Assembly (NCBI RefSeq): GCF_000735455.1
Contig: NZ_JMPS01000030.1
Coordinates: 1 to 64,000 of the forward strand
DNA length: 64,000 bases
Direction of reading: 5' to 3'
Source: Yokenella regensburgei ATCC 49455
GTDB lineage: Bacteria > Pseudomonadota > Gammaproteobacteria > Enterobacterales > Enterobacteriaceae
How positions within the stretch are numbered: position 1 is the first letter of the stretch; every line of letters begins with the position of its first letter. Below are positions 39,768 through 50,144 of the stretch, one piece after another. The translations under genes were made by a program, and so were the position numbers. Under the pieces are notes generated by a model. The model searched no databases. It was not told the DNA's origin and saw nothing but the letters and a program-made list of their open reading frames with translations.

Positions 39768-40157
39768 ATGATAAGAAACGTGAAAAAACAAAGACCTGTC
39801 AATCTGGATCTCGCAACGATTCGGTTCCCAATAACGGCGATAGCGTCCATTCTCCATCGCGTCTCCGGTGTGATCACTTTTGTGGCCGTCGGTATTCTGC
39901 TGTGGTTGCTGGGCACCAGCCTCTCTTCCCCTGAAGGTTTCCTCGTCGCCAGCTCAATCATGAGCAGCTTCTTCGTTAAGTTCATCATGTGGGGCATTCT
40001 CACTGCACTGGCCTACCACGTCGTTGTCGGCGTTCGCCATCTGCTGATGGACTTCGGTTACCTGGAAGAGACGTTAGAATCTGGGATCCGCTCTGCCAAA
40101 ATTTCTTTTGTTATTACTGTCGTGCTTTCACTTCTCGCAGGAGTCCTCGTATGGTAA
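39768..40157 (+). CDS. sdhC: succinate dehydrogenase cytochrome b556 subunit
   Basis: Membrane anchor of complex II with three helices, binding heme b and ubiquinone with SdhD. 129 residues from [15 protein letters not shown]. Heme-ligand His84 lies in [11 protein letters not shown]; the quinone-site Ser27 and Arg31 region is [11 protein letters not shown]. An ATG five codons upstream is the alternative start. Overlaps sdhD by 7 bases. First gene of sdhCDAB-sucABCD. Confidence 0.96.
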   Translation: MIRNVKKQRPVNLDLATIRFPITAIASILHRVSGVITFVAVGILLWLLGTSLSSPEGFLVASSIMSSFFVKFIMWGILTALAYHVVVGVRHLLMDFGYLEETLESGIRSAKISFVITVVLSLLAGVLVW

Positions 40158-40498
40158 GCAACGCCTCAGCACTAGGACGCAACGGCGTACATGACTTCAT
40201 CCTGGTCCGTGCTACCGCAATCGTCTTGACCCTCTACATCATCTACATGATTGGGTTCTTTGCGACCAGCGGCACGCTTACCTGGGAAGTCTGGACGGGT
40301 TTCTTCTCTTCCGCTTTCACCAAAGTCTTCACCCTGCTGGCTCTCTTTTCCATCTTGATTCATGCCTGGATCGGCATGTGGCAGGTGTTGACCGACTACG
40401 TTAAACCACTGGCTGTTCGCCTGGTTCTGCAACTGGCTATCGTTGTAGCGCTGGTGGTTTACGTCATTTATGGATTTGTTGTGGTGTGGGGTGTGTAA
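40151..40498 (+). CDS. sdhD: succinate dehydrogenase membrane anchor subunit
   Basis: 115-residue, three-helix anchor. His71 (second heme ligand) in [10 protein letters not shown] and Tyr83 of the quinone site are in place. Starts [12 protein letters not shown], overlapping sdhC; its stop overlaps the sdhA ATG by one base (TAATG). In E. coli the start region is an RyhB target. Confidence 0.96.
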   Translation: MVSNASALGRNGVHDFILVRATAIVLTLYIIYMIGFFATSGTLTWEVWTGFFSSAFTKVFTLLALFSILIHAWIGMWQVLTDYVKPLAVRLVLQLAIVVALVVYVIYGFVVVWGV

Positions 40499-42264
40499 TG
40501 AAACTGCCAGTCAGAGAATTTGATGCTGTTGTGATTGGAGCCGGTGGCGCGGGTATGCGTGCCGCGCTGCAAATCTCCCAAAGCGGCCAGACCTGTGCGC
40601 TGCTTTCCAAAGTTTTCCCTACCCGTTCCCATACCGTATCCGCGCAGGGTGGCATCACCGTAGCGCTCGGTAATACCCATGAAGATAACTGGGAATGGCA
40701 CATGTATGACACCGTGAAGGGGTCAGACTACATTGGCGATCAGGATGCCATCGAATATATGTGTAAAACCGGTCCGGAAGCGATTCTGGAGCTGGATCAC
40801 ATGGGTCTGCCGTTCTCACGCCTCGAAGATGGCACTATCTATCAGCGTCCGTTTGGCGGCCAGTCGAAAAACTTCGGCGGCGAGCAGGCGGCACGTACTG
40901 CGGCAGCGGCTGACCGTACCGGCCACGCCCTGTTGCACACGCTGTATCAGCAGAACCTGAAAAACCACACCACTATTTTCTCTGAGTGGTATGCGCTGGA
41001 TCTGGTGAAAAACGCCGATGGCGCCGTGGTGGGTTGTACCGCGCTGTGTATTGAAACCGGCGAAGTGGTGTACTTCAAAGCCCGTGCGACCGTGCTGGCA
41101 ACCGGCGGTGCCGGTCGTATCTACCAGTCGACTACCAACGCCCACATCAACACCGGTGACGGTGTCGGTATGGCTATCCGCGCTGGCGTGCCGGTGCAGG
41201 ATATGGAAATGTGGCAGTTCCACCCAACCGGTATTGCCGGTGCGGGCGTTCTGGTCACAGAAGGCTGCCGTGGTGAAGGTGGCTACCTGTTGAACAAACA
41301 CGGCGAGCGCTTCATGGAGCGTTATGCCCCGAATGCGAAAGACCTGGCGGGTCGTGACGTGGTGGCGCGTTCCATCATGATCGAAATCCGTGAAGGTCGT
41401 GGTTGCGATGGTCCGTGGGGCCCGCATGCCAAACTGAAACTCGACCATCTGGGCAAAGAAGTGCTGGAATCCCGTCTGCCGGGCATTCTCGAACTGTCTC
41501 GTACCTTCGCTCACGTCGACCCGGTGAAAGAGCCAATTCCGGTTATCCCGACCTGCCACTACATGATGGGCGGTATTCCGACCAAAGTAACCGGCCAGGC
41601 GCTGACCGTGAACGAGCAGGGCGAAGACGTGGTGATCCCGGGCCTGTTCGCCGTCGGCGAAATTGCCTGTGTATCGGTACACGGTGCCAACCGTCTGGGT
41701 GGTAACTCCCTGCTTGACCTGGTGGTGTTTGGTCGTGCGGTGGGTCTGCATCTGCAGGAATCGATTGCCGAGCAGGGCGACCTGCTGGACGCAACCGAAG
41801 CCGAAATCGATGCTTCTCTCGAGCGTCTGAACCGCTGGAACGGCAATCGTGACGGCGAAGATCCGGTAGAAATCCGTAAAGCACTGCAGGAGTGTATGCA
41901 GCACAACTTCTCGGTATTCCGTGAAGGTGATGCGATGGCGAAAGGGCTTGAGCAGCTGAAAGCGATTCGCGAACGCCTGAAAAATGCGCGTCTTGATGAC
42001 ACTTCCAGTGAGTTCAACACCCAGCGCGTTGAGTGTCTGGAGCTGGATAACCTGATGGAAACGGCGTATGCCACCGCTGTTTCTGCCAACTTCCGTACCG
42101 AAAGCCGTGGCGCGCATAGCCGCTTCGACTTCCCGGATCGTGATGACGAAAACTGGCTGTGCCATTCCCTGTATCTGCCAGAGTCGGAATCCATGACGCG
42201 TCGTAGCGTCAATATGGAACCGAAACTGCGTCCGGCGTTCCCGCCGAAAATTCGTACTTACTAA
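40498..42264 (+). CDS. sdhA: succinate dehydrogenase flavoprotein subunit
   Basis: Oxidises succinate to fumarate with covalently bound FAD on the inner face of the membrane. 588 residues as in E. coli. The Rossmann [10 protein letters not shown] is at 14-23, and the FAD-linked His45 lies in [10 protein letters not shown]. The substrate-binding region includes [21 protein letters not shown] and [10 protein letters not shown]. The start was set at the ATG overlapping the sdhD stop. Confidence 0.98.
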   Translation: MKLPVREFDAVVIGAGGAGMRAALQISQSGQTCALLSKVFPTRSHTVSAQGGITVALGNTHEDNWEWHMYDTVKGSDYIGDQDAIEYMCKTGPEAILELDHMGLPFSRLEDGTIYQRPFGGQSKNFGGEQAARTAAAADRTGHALLHTLYQQNLKNHTTIFSEWYALDLVKNADGAVVGCTALCIETGEVVYFKARATVLATGGAGRIYQSTTNAHINTGDGVGMAIRAGVPVQDMEMWQFHPTGIAGAGVLVTEGCRGEGGYLLNKHGERFMERYAPNAKDLAGRDVVARSIMIEIREGRGCDGPWGPHAKLKLDHLGKEVLESRLPGILELSRTFAHVDPVKEPIPVIPTCHYMMGGIPTKVTGQALTVNEQGEDVVIPGLFAVGEIACVSVHGANRLGGNSLLDLVVFGRAVGLHLQESIAEQGDLLDATEAEIDASLERLNRWNGNRDGEDPVEIRKALQECMQHNFSVFREGDAMAKGLEQLKAIRERLKNARLDDTSSEFNTQRVECLELDNLMETAYATAVSANFRTESRGAHSRFDFPDRDDENWLCHSLYLPESESMTRRSVNMEPKLRPAFPPKIRTY

Positions 42265-42279
42265 TGCGGAGACAGGACA

Positions 42280-42996
42280 ATGAAACTAGAATTTTCAGTT
42301 TATCGCTATAACCCGGACGTAGACGATGCTCCGCGCATGCAGGATTACACCCTGGAAGCGGAAGAAGGGCGCGACATGATGCTGCTGGATGCGTTAATCC
42401 AGCTCAAAGAGAAAGACCCAACGCTCGCGTTTCGCCGCTCATGCCGTGAAGGCGTGTGTGGTTCGGATGGCCTGAACATGAACGGCAAAAATGGCCTGGC
42501 ATGTATCACGCCGATTTCGGCGCTGAACCAGCCGGGTAAGAAAATTGTAATCCGTCCACTGCCGGGCCTGCCGGTGGTCCGCGATTTGGTGGTGGACATG
42601 GGGCAATTCTATGCTCAATATGAGAAGATTAAGCCTTACTTGTTGAATAATGGACAAAATCCACCCGCACGAGAGCATTTACAATCACCGGAGCAGCGTG
42701 AAAAACTGGACGGCCTGTATGAATGTATTCTGTGTGCGTGCTGTTCAACGTCCTGCCCGTCGTTCTGGTGGAATCCAGACAAATTTATCGGTCCGGCCGG
42801 CCTGCTCGCCGCGTATCGTTTCCTGATTGATAGCCGCGATACCGAAACCGACAGCCGACTGGAAGGACTGAGTGATGCTTTCAGCGTATTCCGCTGCCAT
42901 AGCATTATGAACTGCGTCAGTGTATGTCCGAAAGGGCTGAACCCGACGCGCGCCATCGGCCACATTAAGTCGATGCTGTTGCAACGCAGTGCGTAA
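42280..42996 (+). CDS. sdhB: succinate dehydrogenase iron-sulfur subunit
   Basis: Carries electrons from FAD to quinone through three clusters. 238 residues. [2Fe-2S] ligands Cys55, Cys60, Asp63 and Cys75 (SCREGVCGSD..LAC). [4Fe-4S] and [3Fe-4S] ligands are in CILCACCSTSCPSFW and CHSIMNCVSVCPKGLNP. Followed by a REP element before sucA. Confidence 0.98.
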   Translation: MKLEFSVYRYNPDVDDAPRMQDYTLEAEEGRDMMLLDALIQLKEKDPTLAFRRSCREGVCGSDGLNMNGKNGLACITPISALNQPGKKIVIRPLPGLPVVRDLVVDMGQFYAQYEKIKPYLLNNGQNPPAREHLQSPEQREKLDGLYECILCACCSTSCPSFWWNPDKFIGPAGLLAAYRFLIDSRDTETDSRLEGLSDAFSVFRCHSIMNCVSVCPKGLNPTRAIGHIKSMLLQRSA

Positions 42997-43014
42997 GTAG
43001 TTTTAACGGTGGTG

Positions 43015-43086
43015 GCCTGTAGGCCTGATAAGCGTAGCGCATCAGGCAAAATGCCGGATGCGACGTTAACGTCTTATCCGGCCTAC
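43015..43086. repeat. REP/BIME repeat pair between sdhB and sucA
   Basis: Two facing palindromic units: GTAGGCCTGATAAGCG...CATCAGGC (43019-43047) and GCCGGATGCGACGT...CTTATCCGGCCTAC (43053-43086). These are classic enterobacterial REP sequences with the conserved GGCCTAC end and GATGCG/GATAAG core. Transcribed, they fold into paired hairpins, which may protect the upstream sdh mRNA and lower read-through into suc. E. coli also has repeats at this junction. Confidence 0.9.
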
Positions 43087-43267
43087 AAGAGCCACCAGCA
43101 TTAGAGACAGGAAACCTCTAAAAACTGCCCCATTGAATGACAGTTTTTAAAGGTTCCTTCGCGAGCCACTACATAGAGAAGAGCTCGCAGGTGAACCCCG
43201 GCACGTACACAGAGTGTGCGTGGTAGTTTCTACGGCGAAATAAGCATGAAATGCTTAAGGGATCACG

Positions 43268-46075
43268 ATGCAGAACGGCGCAATGAAAGCCTGGCTGGAC
43301 TCTTCTTACCTCTCTGGTGCGAACCAGAGCTGGATAGAACAGCTCTATGAAGACTTCTTAACCGACCCTGACTCTGTTGACGCCAACTGGCGTTCGATGT
43401 TCCAGCAACTGCCTGGCACCGGAGTTAAACCGGATCAATTCCATTCAACCACGCGTGATTATTTCCGTCGTCTGGCGAAGGATGCCTCGCGTTACTCTTC
43501 CTCGATTTCCGACCCTGACACCAATGCGAAGCAGGTTAAAGTCCTGCAGCTTATCAACGCCTGGCGTTTCCGTGGGCATCAGGCAGCGAATCTCGATCCG
43601 CTTGGCCTGTGGAAACAGGAGACCGTGGCCGATCTGGAACCTGCGTTCCACGATTTGACCGAAGCCGATCTTCAGGAAAGTTTTAACGTCGGCTCTTTTG
43701 CTATCGGCAAAGACACCATGAAGCTCGGTGATTTGATTGCTGCGCTGAAGCAAACCTACGGCGGCTCCATCGGTGCGGAATACATGCACATTACCTCTAC
43801 CGAAGAAAAACGCTGGATCCAGCAGCGCATTGAATCGGTGATGGGGCAGGCGAGCTTTACCACTGACGAGAAAAAGCGTTTCCTGAGCGAACTGACCGCA
43901 GCGGAAGGCCTTGAGCGTTATCTGGGCGCGAAATTCCCGGGTGCGAAGCGTTTCTCGCTGGAAGGCGGCGATGCGCTGGTACCGATGCTCAAAGAGATGA
44001 TTCGTCACGCGGGCAACAGCGGCACTCGTGAAGTGGTACTGGGGATGGCCCACCGTGGTCGTCTGAACGTGCTCATCAACGTGCTGGGTAAAAAACCGCA
44101 GGATCTGTTCGACGAATTCGCGGGTAAACATAAAGAGCACCTCGGCACCGGTGACGTGAAGTACCACATGGGCTTCTCTTCCGATTTCGAAACCGACGGT
44201 GGCCTGGTTCACCTGGCGCTGGCGTTCAACCCGTCGCACCTGGAGATCGTGAGCCCGGTGGTTATCGGCTCCGTACGTGCGCGTCTGGACAGACTCGACA
44301 ACCCGACCAGCAACATGGTGCTGCCAATCACGATTCACGGTGATGCCGCGGTAACCGGTCAGGGCGTGGTTCAGGAAACCCTGAACATGTCGAAAGCGCG
44401 TGGTTATGAAGTGGGCGGTACCGTACGTATCGTCATCAATAACCAGGTGGGCTTCACCACCTCTAATCCGCTGGATGCTCGCTCTACGCCGTACTGTACC
44501 GATATCGGTAAGATGGTGATGGCGCCCATTTTCCACGTCAATGCGGATGATCCGGAAGCGGTGGCGTTTGTGACCCGCCTGGCGCTGGACTTCCGTAACA
44601 CCTTTAAACGTGATGTTTTCATCGACCTGGTGTGCTACCGCCGTCACGGCCACAACGAAGCCGACGAGCCGAGCGCAACCCAGCCGCTGATGTACCAGAA
44701 AATCAAAAAGCACCCGACGCCGCGTAAGATCTATGCTGACAAGCTGGAGCAGAACAAAGTGACGACGCTTGAAGATGCGACCGAGCTGGTCAATCTTTAC
44801 CGCGACGCGCTGGATGCGGGCGAGTGTGTGGTGAAAGAGTGGCGTCAGATGAACCTGCACTCCATCACCTGGTCGCCGTACCTCAACCACGAGTGGGATG
44901 AGAGCTACCCGAACAAAGTTGAAATGAAGCGTCTGCAGGAGCTGGCCAAGCGCATCAGCACGGTGCCGGAAACCATCGAAATGCAGTCTCGTGTAGAGAA
45001 GATCTACGGCGATCGCCAACTGATGGCCTCCGGCGAGAAGCTGTTCGACTGGGGTGGTGCAGAAAACCTGGCGTATGCAACGCTGGTTGATGAAGGCGTC
45101 GACGTCCGTCTTTCCGGTGAAGACTCCGGCCGTGGTACTTTCTTCCACCGTCATGCGGTTATCCATAACCAGGCCAATGGTTCTACCTACACCCCGCTGC
45201 ACCACGTGCATAACGGGCAGGGCGAATTTAAAGTCTGGGACTCCGTACTGTCTGAAGAAGCGGTACTGGCGTTCGAATACGGCTACGCTACCGCTGAGCC
45301 GCGCACCCTGACTATCTGGGAAGCACAGTTTGGTGACTTCGCCAACGGTGCTCAGGTGGTTATCGACCAGTTCATCAGCTCCGGCGAGCAGAAATGGGGC
45401 CGTATGTGTGGCCTGGTGATGCTGCTGCCGCACGGCTATGAAGGCCAAGGTCCGGAGCACTCCTCCGCGCGTCTGGAACGTTATCTGCAGCTCTGCGCTG
45501 AGCAGAACATGCAGGTATGCGTACCATCGACTCCGGCGCAGGTTTACCACATGCTGCGTCGTCAGGCGCTGCGCGGTATGCGTCGTCCGCTGGTAGTCAT
45601 GTCACCGAAATCGCTGCTGCGTCATCCGCTGGCGGTGTCTACCCTTGATGAACTGGCTAACGGGACCTTCGAACCGGCAATCGGCGAGATTGACGATTTG
45701 GATCCGCAGGCGGTTAAACGCGTGGTGCTGTGCTCTGGTAAGGTGTACTACGACCTGCTGGAACAGCGTCGCAAAAACGATCAGAAAGATGTTGCCATTG
45801 TGCGCATCGAACAGCTGTATCCGTTCCCGCACCAGGCGGTACAGGATGCGCTGAAACCGTATGCTCACGTACATGATTTTGTCTGGTGCCAGGAAGAGCC
45901 GCTCAACCAGGGCGCATGGTACTGCAGCCAGCATCATTTCCGTGAAGTCATCCCATTTGGATCTGCCCTGCGTTACGCAGGTCGTCCGGCCTCCGCCTCT
46001 CCGGCGGTAGGGTATATGTCCGTTCACCAGAAGCAACAACAAGATCTGGTTAATGACGCGCTGAACGTCGATTAA
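43268..46075 (+). CDS. sucA: 2-oxoglutarate dehydrogenase E1 component
   Basis: Thiamine-diphosphate-dependent decarboxylase of the oxoglutarate dehydrogenase complex. 935 residues (E. coli 933). An N-terminal SucB-binding segment (AWLDSSYLSGANQSWIEQLYEDF) precedes the catalytic core, with MAHRGRLNVL near 258, THGDAA-type ITIHGDAAVTGQG and the ThDP motif GHNEADEPS. The C-terminal half has EDSGRGTFFHRHAV. A 271-base gap with REP repeats and a possible internal promoter precedes it. Confidence 0.98.
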   Translation: MQNGAMKAWLDSSYLSGANQSWIEQLYEDFLTDPDSVDANWRSMFQQLPGTGVKPDQFHSTTRDYFRRLAKDASRYSSSISDPDTNAKQVKVLQLINAWRFRGHQAANLDPLGLWKQETVADLEPAFHDLTEADLQESFNVGSFAIGKDTMKLGDLIAALKQTYGGSIGAEYMHITSTEEKRWIQQRIESVMGQASFTTDEKKRFLSELTAAEGLERYLGAKFPGAKRFSLEGGDALVPMLKEMIRHAGNSGTREVVLGMAHRGRLNVLINVLGKKPQDLFDEFAGKHKEHLGTGDVKYHMGFSSDFETDGGLVHLALAFNPSHLEIVSPVVIGSVRARLDRLDNPTSNMVLPITIHGDAAVTGQGVVQETLNMSKARGYEVGGTVRIVINNQVGFTTSNPLDARSTPYCTDIGKMVMAPIFHVNADDPEAVAFVTRLALDFRNTFKRDVFIDLVCYRRHGHNEADEPSATQPLMYQKIKKHPTPRKIYADKLEQNKVTTLEDATELVNLYRDALDAGECVVKEWRQMNLHSITWSPYLNHEWDESYPNKVEMKRLQELAKRISTVPETIEMQSRVEKIYGDRQLMASGEKLFDWGGAENLAYATLVDEGVDVRLSGEDSGRGTFFHRHAVIHNQANGSTYTPLHHVHNGQGEFKVWDSVLSEEAVLAFEYGYATAEPRTLTIWEAQFGDFANGAQVVIDQFISSGEQKWGRMCGLVMLLPHGYEGQGPEHSSARLERYLQLCAEQNMQVCVPSTPAQVYHMLRRQALRGMRRPLVVMSPKSLLRHPLAVSTLDELANGTFEPAIGEIDDLDPQAVKRVVLCSGKVYYDLLEQRRKNDQKDVAIVRIEQLYPFPHQAVQDALKPYAHVHDFVWCQEEPLNQGAWYCSQHHFREVIPFGSALRYAGRPASASPAVGYMSVHQKQQQDLVNDALNVD

Positions 46076-46089
46076 TTAAAGGATAAATA

Positions 46090-47313
46090 ATGAGTAGCGT
46101 AGATATTCTTGTTCCTGACCTGCCTGAATCCGTTGCCGATGCAACTGTTGCCACCTGGCATAAAAAGCCGGGCGATGCGGTAACCCGTGATGAAGTGCTG
46201 GTAGAAATCGAAACTGACAAAGTGGTACTGGAAGTACCGGCGTCGGCGGACGGTATTCTGGATGCGGTTCTGGAAGACGAAGGCACCACCGTGACTTCAC
46301 GTCAGATCCTCGGTCGCCTGCGTGAAGGTAACAGCGCGGGTAAAGCCTCCAGTGCGAAAGCGGATGCTAAAGAGTCGACGCCGGCACAGCGCCAGCAGGC
46401 CTCTCTGGAAGAGCAGACTAACGATGCCCTGAGCCCGGCGATTCGTCGCCTGCTCGGCGAGCACAATCTCGAAGCCAGCGCGATTAAAGGCACTGGTGTC
46501 GGTGGCCGTCTGACGCGTGAAGATGTGGAAAAACATCTGGCGAGCGCCCCTGCGAAGAAAGAAAGCAAAGCACCGGCCGCTGCTGCTGCTGCACCGGTTG
46601 CGCCGCTGACTGGCCGTTCTGAAAAACGCGTACCGATGACTCGTCTGCGTAAGCGTGTGGCTGAGCGTCTGCTGGAAGCGAAAAACTCCACCGCGATGCT
46701 GACCACCTTCAACGAAGTCAACATGAAGCCAATCATGGACCTGCGTAAGCAGTACGGTGATGCGTTCGAAAAACGCCACGGTATCCGTCTGGGCTTTATG
46801 TCCTTCTACGTGAAAGCGGTTGTTGAAGCGCTGAAACGCTACCCGGAAGTGAACGCTTCTATCGATGGCGACGATGTGGTGTACCACAACTACTTCGATG
46901 TCAGCATGGCGGTATCTACCCCGCGCGGCCTGGTAACCCCGGTTCTGCGTGACGTTGATCTGCTGGGTATGGCCGACATCGAGAAAAATATCAAAGAGCT
47001 GGCGGTGAAAGGCCGTGATGGCAAACTGACTGTAGAAGACCTGACCGGCGGTAACTTCACCATTACCAACGGCGGCGTGTTCGGTTCCCTGATGTCTACC
47101 CCAATCATCAACCCGCCGCAGAGCGCCATCCTCGGGATGCACGCTATCAAAGACCGACCGATGGCGGTGAATGGTCAGGTCGTGATCCTGCCGATGATGT
47201 ATCTGGCGCTGTCCTACGATCACCGTCTGATCGACGGCCGCGAGTCCGTAGGCTTCCTGGTGGCCATTAAAGAGCTGCTGGAAGACCCGACTCGTCTGCT
47301 GCTGGACGTGTAG
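46090..47313 (+). CDS. sucB: dihydrolipoyl succinyltransferase E2 component
   Basis: Core of the oxoglutarate dehydrogenase complex, transferring succinyl to CoA. 407 residues: a lipoyl domain with Lys44 in [12 protein letters not shown], a peripheral subunit-binding domain (about 115-150, [26 protein letters not shown]) and an Ala-rich linker. The catalytic domain has His378 and Asp382 in [10 protein letters not shown]. 14 bases after sucA. Confidence 0.98.
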   Translation: MSSVDILVPDLPESVADATVATWHKKPGDAVTRDEVLVEIETDKVVLEVPASADGILDAVLEDEGTTVTSRQILGRLREGNSAGKASSAKADAKESTPAQRQQASLEEQTNDALSPAIRRLLGEHNLEASAIKGTGVGGRLTREDVEKHLASAPAKKESKAPAAAAAAPVAPLTGRSEKRVPMTRLRKRVAERLLEAKNSTAMLTTFNEVNMKPIMDLRKQYGDAFEKRHGIRLGFMSFYVKAVVEALKRYPEVNASIDGDDVVYHNYFDVSMAVSTPRGLVTPVLRDVDLLGMADIEKNIKELAVKGRDGKLTVEDLTGGNFTITNGGVFGSLMSTPIINPPQSAILGMHAIKDRPMAVNGQVVILPMMYLALSYDHRLIDGRESVGFLVAIKELLEDPTRLLLDV

Positions 47314-47331
47314 TTTCTCTGTATCACCTGT

Positions 47332-47357
47332 CCTCCAGGCCGTCCGCGGCCTGGAGG
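47332..47357 (+). other. intercistronic hairpin between sucB and sucC
   Basis: CCTCCAGGCC pairs perfectly with GGCCTGGAGG over a 6-base loop. No T-run follows, so it is not an intrinsic terminator. It probably acts as an mRNA processing or stability element separating the sucAB and sucCD parts of the message. Confidence 0.6.
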
Positions 47358-47395
47358 TAAAATGATAACGATTATCTGAAAAGTGGATAGAACGC

Positions 47396-48562
47396 ATGAA
47401 CTTACATGAATACCAGGCAAAACAACTGTTTGCCCGCTACGGTTTACCTGCTCCGGTCGGCTACGCTTGTACCACCCCGCGCGAAGCTGAAGAAGCCGCG
47501 TCTAAAATTGGTACCGGCCCATGGGTTGTTAAATGTCAGGTTCACGCTGGTGGCCGCGGTAAAGCCGGCGGTGTGAAGGTCGTTAAGAGCAAAGAAGAGA
47601 TCCGTGCTTTTGCTGAGCACTGGCTGGGCAAACGCCTGGTGACCTACCAGACAGATGCGAACGGCCAGCCGGTTCACCAGATCCTGGTAGAAGCTGCGAC
47701 CGATATCGATAAAGAACTGTACCTGGGCGCCGTTGTTGACCGTAGCTCTCGTCGCGTAGTGTTCATGGCGTCTACCGAAGGTGGCGTGGAAATCGAAAAA
47801 GTGGCGGAAGAAACGCCGCACCTGATCCACAAAGTTGCTCTGGATCCGCTGACTGGTCCGATGCCGTACCAGGGTCGTGAGCTGGCGTTCAAACTGGGTC
47901 TGGAAGGTAAGCAGGTTCAGCAGTTCACCAAAATTTTCATGGGTCTGGCGAACATCTTCCTTGAGCGCGATCTGGCGCTGATCGAAATCAACCCGCTGGT
48001 GATCACCCGTCAGGGCGACCTTATCTGCCTCGATGGCAAACTGGGTGCTGACGGCAACGCCCTGTTCCGCCAGCCGGAACTGCGTGAAATGCGTGACCAG
48101 TCTCAGGAAGATCCGCGCGAAGCACAGGCTGCGCAGTGGGAACTGAACTACGTTGCGCTCGACGGCAACATCGGCTGCATGGTTAACGGTGCGGGCCTGG
48201 CAATGGGCACCATGGACATCGTTAAACTGCACGGTGGTGAACCGGCAAACTTCCTCGACGTGGGCGGCGGCGCAACCAAAGAGCGCGTGACCGAAGCGTT
48301 CAAAATCATCCTCTCCGATGACAATGTGAAAGCCGTTCTGGTTAACATCTTCGGCGGCATCGTGCGCTGCGACCTGATCGCAGACGGTATTATCGGTGCA
48401 GTAGAAGAAGTGGGCGTTAACGTACCGGTAGTGGTACGTCTGGAAGGTAACAACGCCGAACTGGGTGCGAAAAAACTGGCTGACAGCGGCCTGAATATTA
48501 TTGCAGCGAAAAGTCTGACGGATGCCGCTCAGCAGGTAGTTGCCGCAGTGGAGGGGAAATAA
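47396..48562 (+). CDS. sucC: succinyl-CoA synthetase beta subunit
   Basis: ADP-forming subunit of the alpha2beta2 enzyme that makes ATP from succinyl-CoA. 388 residues as in E. coli. The N-terminal ATP-grasp domain ([31 protein letters not shown]) and the CoA-ligase half with [12 protein letters not shown]-type [15 protein letters not shown] are seen. Its stop overlaps the sucD ATG by one base. Confidence 0.98.
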   Translation: MNLHEYQAKQLFARYGLPAPVGYACTTPREAEEAASKIGTGPWVVKCQVHAGGRGKAGGVKVVKSKEEIRAFAEHWLGKRLVTYQTDANGQPVHQILVEAATDIDKELYLGAVVDRSSRRVVFMASTEGGVEIEKVAEETPHLIHKVALDPLTGPMPYQGRELAFKLGLEGKQVQQFTKIFMGLANIFLERDLALIEINPLVITRQGDLICLDGKLGADGNALFRQPELREMRDQSQEDPREAQAAQWELNYVALDGNIGCMVNGAGLAMGTMDIVKLHGGEPANFLDVGGGATKERVTEAFKIILSDDNVKAVLVNIFGGIVRCDLIADGIIGAVEEVGVNVPVVVRLEGNNAELGAKKLADSGLNIIAAKSLTDAAQQVVAAVEGK

Positions 48563-49431
48563 TGTCCATTTTAATCGATAAAAACACCAAGGTTATCTGC
48601 CAGGGCTTCACTGGTAGCCAGGGGACGTTCCACTCCGAGCAGGCGATCGCTTACGGTACTCAGATGGTTGGCGGTGTAACGCCAGGCAAAGGCGGCACCA
48701 CGCATCTCGGCCTGCCGGTGTTCAACACCGTGCGTGAAGCCGTAGAAACCACCGGCGCTACTGCGACCGTTATCTATGTTCCGGCTCCGTTCTGCAAAGA
48801 TTCCATCCTCGAAGCTATCGATGCGGGCATCAAACTGATTATCACCATCACTGAAGGTATCCCGACGCTGGATATGCTGACCGTGAAAATGAAGCTGGAC
48901 GAAGCCGGTGTGCGCATGATCGGCCCGAACTGCCCAGGCGTTATCACCCCGGGTGCGTGCAAAATCGGTATCATGCCGGGCCACATTCATAAGCCGGGCA
49001 AAGTGGGTATCGTTTCCCGTTCCGGTACGCTGACCTATGAAGCAGTGAAACAGACCACCGACTACGGCTTTGGTCAGTCTACCTGTGTCGGTATCGGCGG
49101 TGACCCGATCCCAGGCTCTAACTTCATCGATATCCTGAAACTGTTCCAGGAAGATCCGCAGACCGAAGCGATCGTCATGATCGGTGAGATCGGCGGTAGC
49201 GCGGAAGAAGAAGCGGCAGCCTACATCAAAGACCACGTGACCAAACCGGTGGTTGGCTACATCGCTGGTGTTACCGCGCCGAAAGGTAAGCGTATGGGCC
49301 ACGCGGGTGCCATCATCGCCGGTGGTAAAGGTACCGCTGATGAGAAATTCGCAGCACTTGAAGCGGCCGGTGTGAAAACCGTCCGTAGCCTCGCTGATAT
49401 CGGCGAAGCACTGAAATCCATCATTGGGTAA
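48562..49431 (+). CDS. sucD: succinyl-CoA synthetase alpha subunit
   Basis: 289 residues. The CoA-binding Rossmann domain (about 1-145, [14 protein letters not shown]) is followed by the ligase domain. The phosphorylated His247 is in [10 protein letters not shown]. Coupled to sucC. Last gene of sdhCDAB-sucABCD; the 3' untranslated region carries a probable sRNA and the operon terminator. Confidence 0.98.
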   Translation: MSILIDKNTKVICQGFTGSQGTFHSEQAIAYGTQMVGGVTPGKGGTTHLGLPVFNTVREAVETTGATATVIYVPAPFCKDSILEAIDAGIKLIITITEGIPTLDMLTVKMKLDEAGVRMIGPNCPGVITPGACKIGIMPGHIHKPGKVGIVSRSGTLTYEAVKQTTDYGFGQSTCVGIGGDPIPGSNFIDILKLFQEDPQTEAIVMIGEIGGSAEEEAAAYIKDHVTKPVVGYIAGVTAPKGKRMGHAGAIIAGGKGTADEKFAALEAAGVKTVRSLADIGEALKSIIG

Positions 49432-49432
49432 T

Positions 49433-49507
49433 CCTCTCTGCTCCCCGCGCGGGGAGCTTTATATGTCCGATTTCGACATGGTTGGCCGCTGCAAAGCGGC
49501 CTTTTTT
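49433..49507 (+). ncRNA. sdhX: probable SdhX (RybD) sRNA from the sucD 3' UTR
   Basis: Directly after sucD lie a hairpin (CTCCCC-GCGC-GGGGAG, 49441-49456), a U/A-rich linker and a terminator hairpin with U6. E. coli and Salmonella release the sRNA SdhX from exactly this position; it links TCA-operon transcription to acetate and other metabolism genes through Hfq. The arrangement and the CUCUCUGCUCCCC start look conserved. Exact ends are not determinable here. Confidence 0.5.
49484..49507 (+). terminator. sdh-suc operon terminator
   Basis: GGCCGC-TGCAAA-GCGGCC followed by TTTTTT, 52 bases after the sucD stop. Confidence 0.9.
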
Positions 49508-49508
49508 A

Positions 49509-50144
49509 TGCCTGAAATATACGCAGTGTGTTAATTTTTAAGGTTATTAAAGTAAATTAAATGTAATAAACAGCGCTGTCGGTGAAGCATGTGGAAAATT
49601 ACACTGAACGCACTACGATTATTTAGATCGGTGACCGCGATTTCTCAGGGCTGCAACAGGTAAACAAAAATGACGCGGGATACTATTTTCACCTTAATTA
49701 GTAACCACGCATATCACGCAATGAACATGTTTTTAACATCAAATTTACCATGACTTATTAATCACATACACAATTAACAATGTGATGTAAAATTGATTTA
49801 AATCAACATGTAATCCTTGGAAAAAACATAGCAATAGCGTTAAATTGTCGCAGATCAAACTGGTCGGAATGTAGCATTTTAGCTATAAATTGATCACTGT
49901 CGAAAAACGTAAATCTAATACAATAAAAACCTGTTTATTGTAAGGACTTTGCGGCGTAATATAATCGAGGGATCAATTTGGGTTTTTTCTTAACGTATTT
50001 GTAACTTTTGCTCATGGCCGTTTCCTCTTATGTCGAAACAGCAACGGGGCAGGGGAGCAAATAAATTTGTATTGGGGCATGTGTTTGAACCTTCTCTAAC
50101 GAGGTTCAATCTCGGAGTCTTCATGCGATGAGCAAGGAGTCATG
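49509..50144 (+). promoter_or_regulatory. long cydA upstream regulatory region
   Basis: About 630 AT-rich bases without a gene. It contains an FNR site, several TTAA/GTTAA-like tracts compatible with ArcA boxes, and promoter-like elements up to the AAGGAG before cydA. E. coli cydAB has a similarly long, multi-promoter region controlled by ArcA, FNR and H-NS. The K-12 mngR-mngA-mngB genes that lie between sucD and cydA are absent. Confidence 0.6.
49793..49806. promoter_or_regulatory. FNR-binding site upstream of cydA
   Basis: TTGAT-TTAA-ATCAA is a perfect match to the FNR consensus TTGAT-N4-ATCAA. It lies about 340 bases before the cydA start, in keeping with FNR control of cydAB when oxygen disappears. 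Confidence 0.8.

Noticed and set aside
40816-42165. A 449-codon open frame opposite sdhA
   Set aside because: Antisense shadow of sdhA with no family features; sdhA is full-length and conserved.
43445-45550. A 701-codon open frame on the minus strand inside sucA
   Set aside because: It is the mirror of a strongly codon-biased gene. Its product is rich in His, Arg and Gln with no recognisable domain, and sucA is certain.
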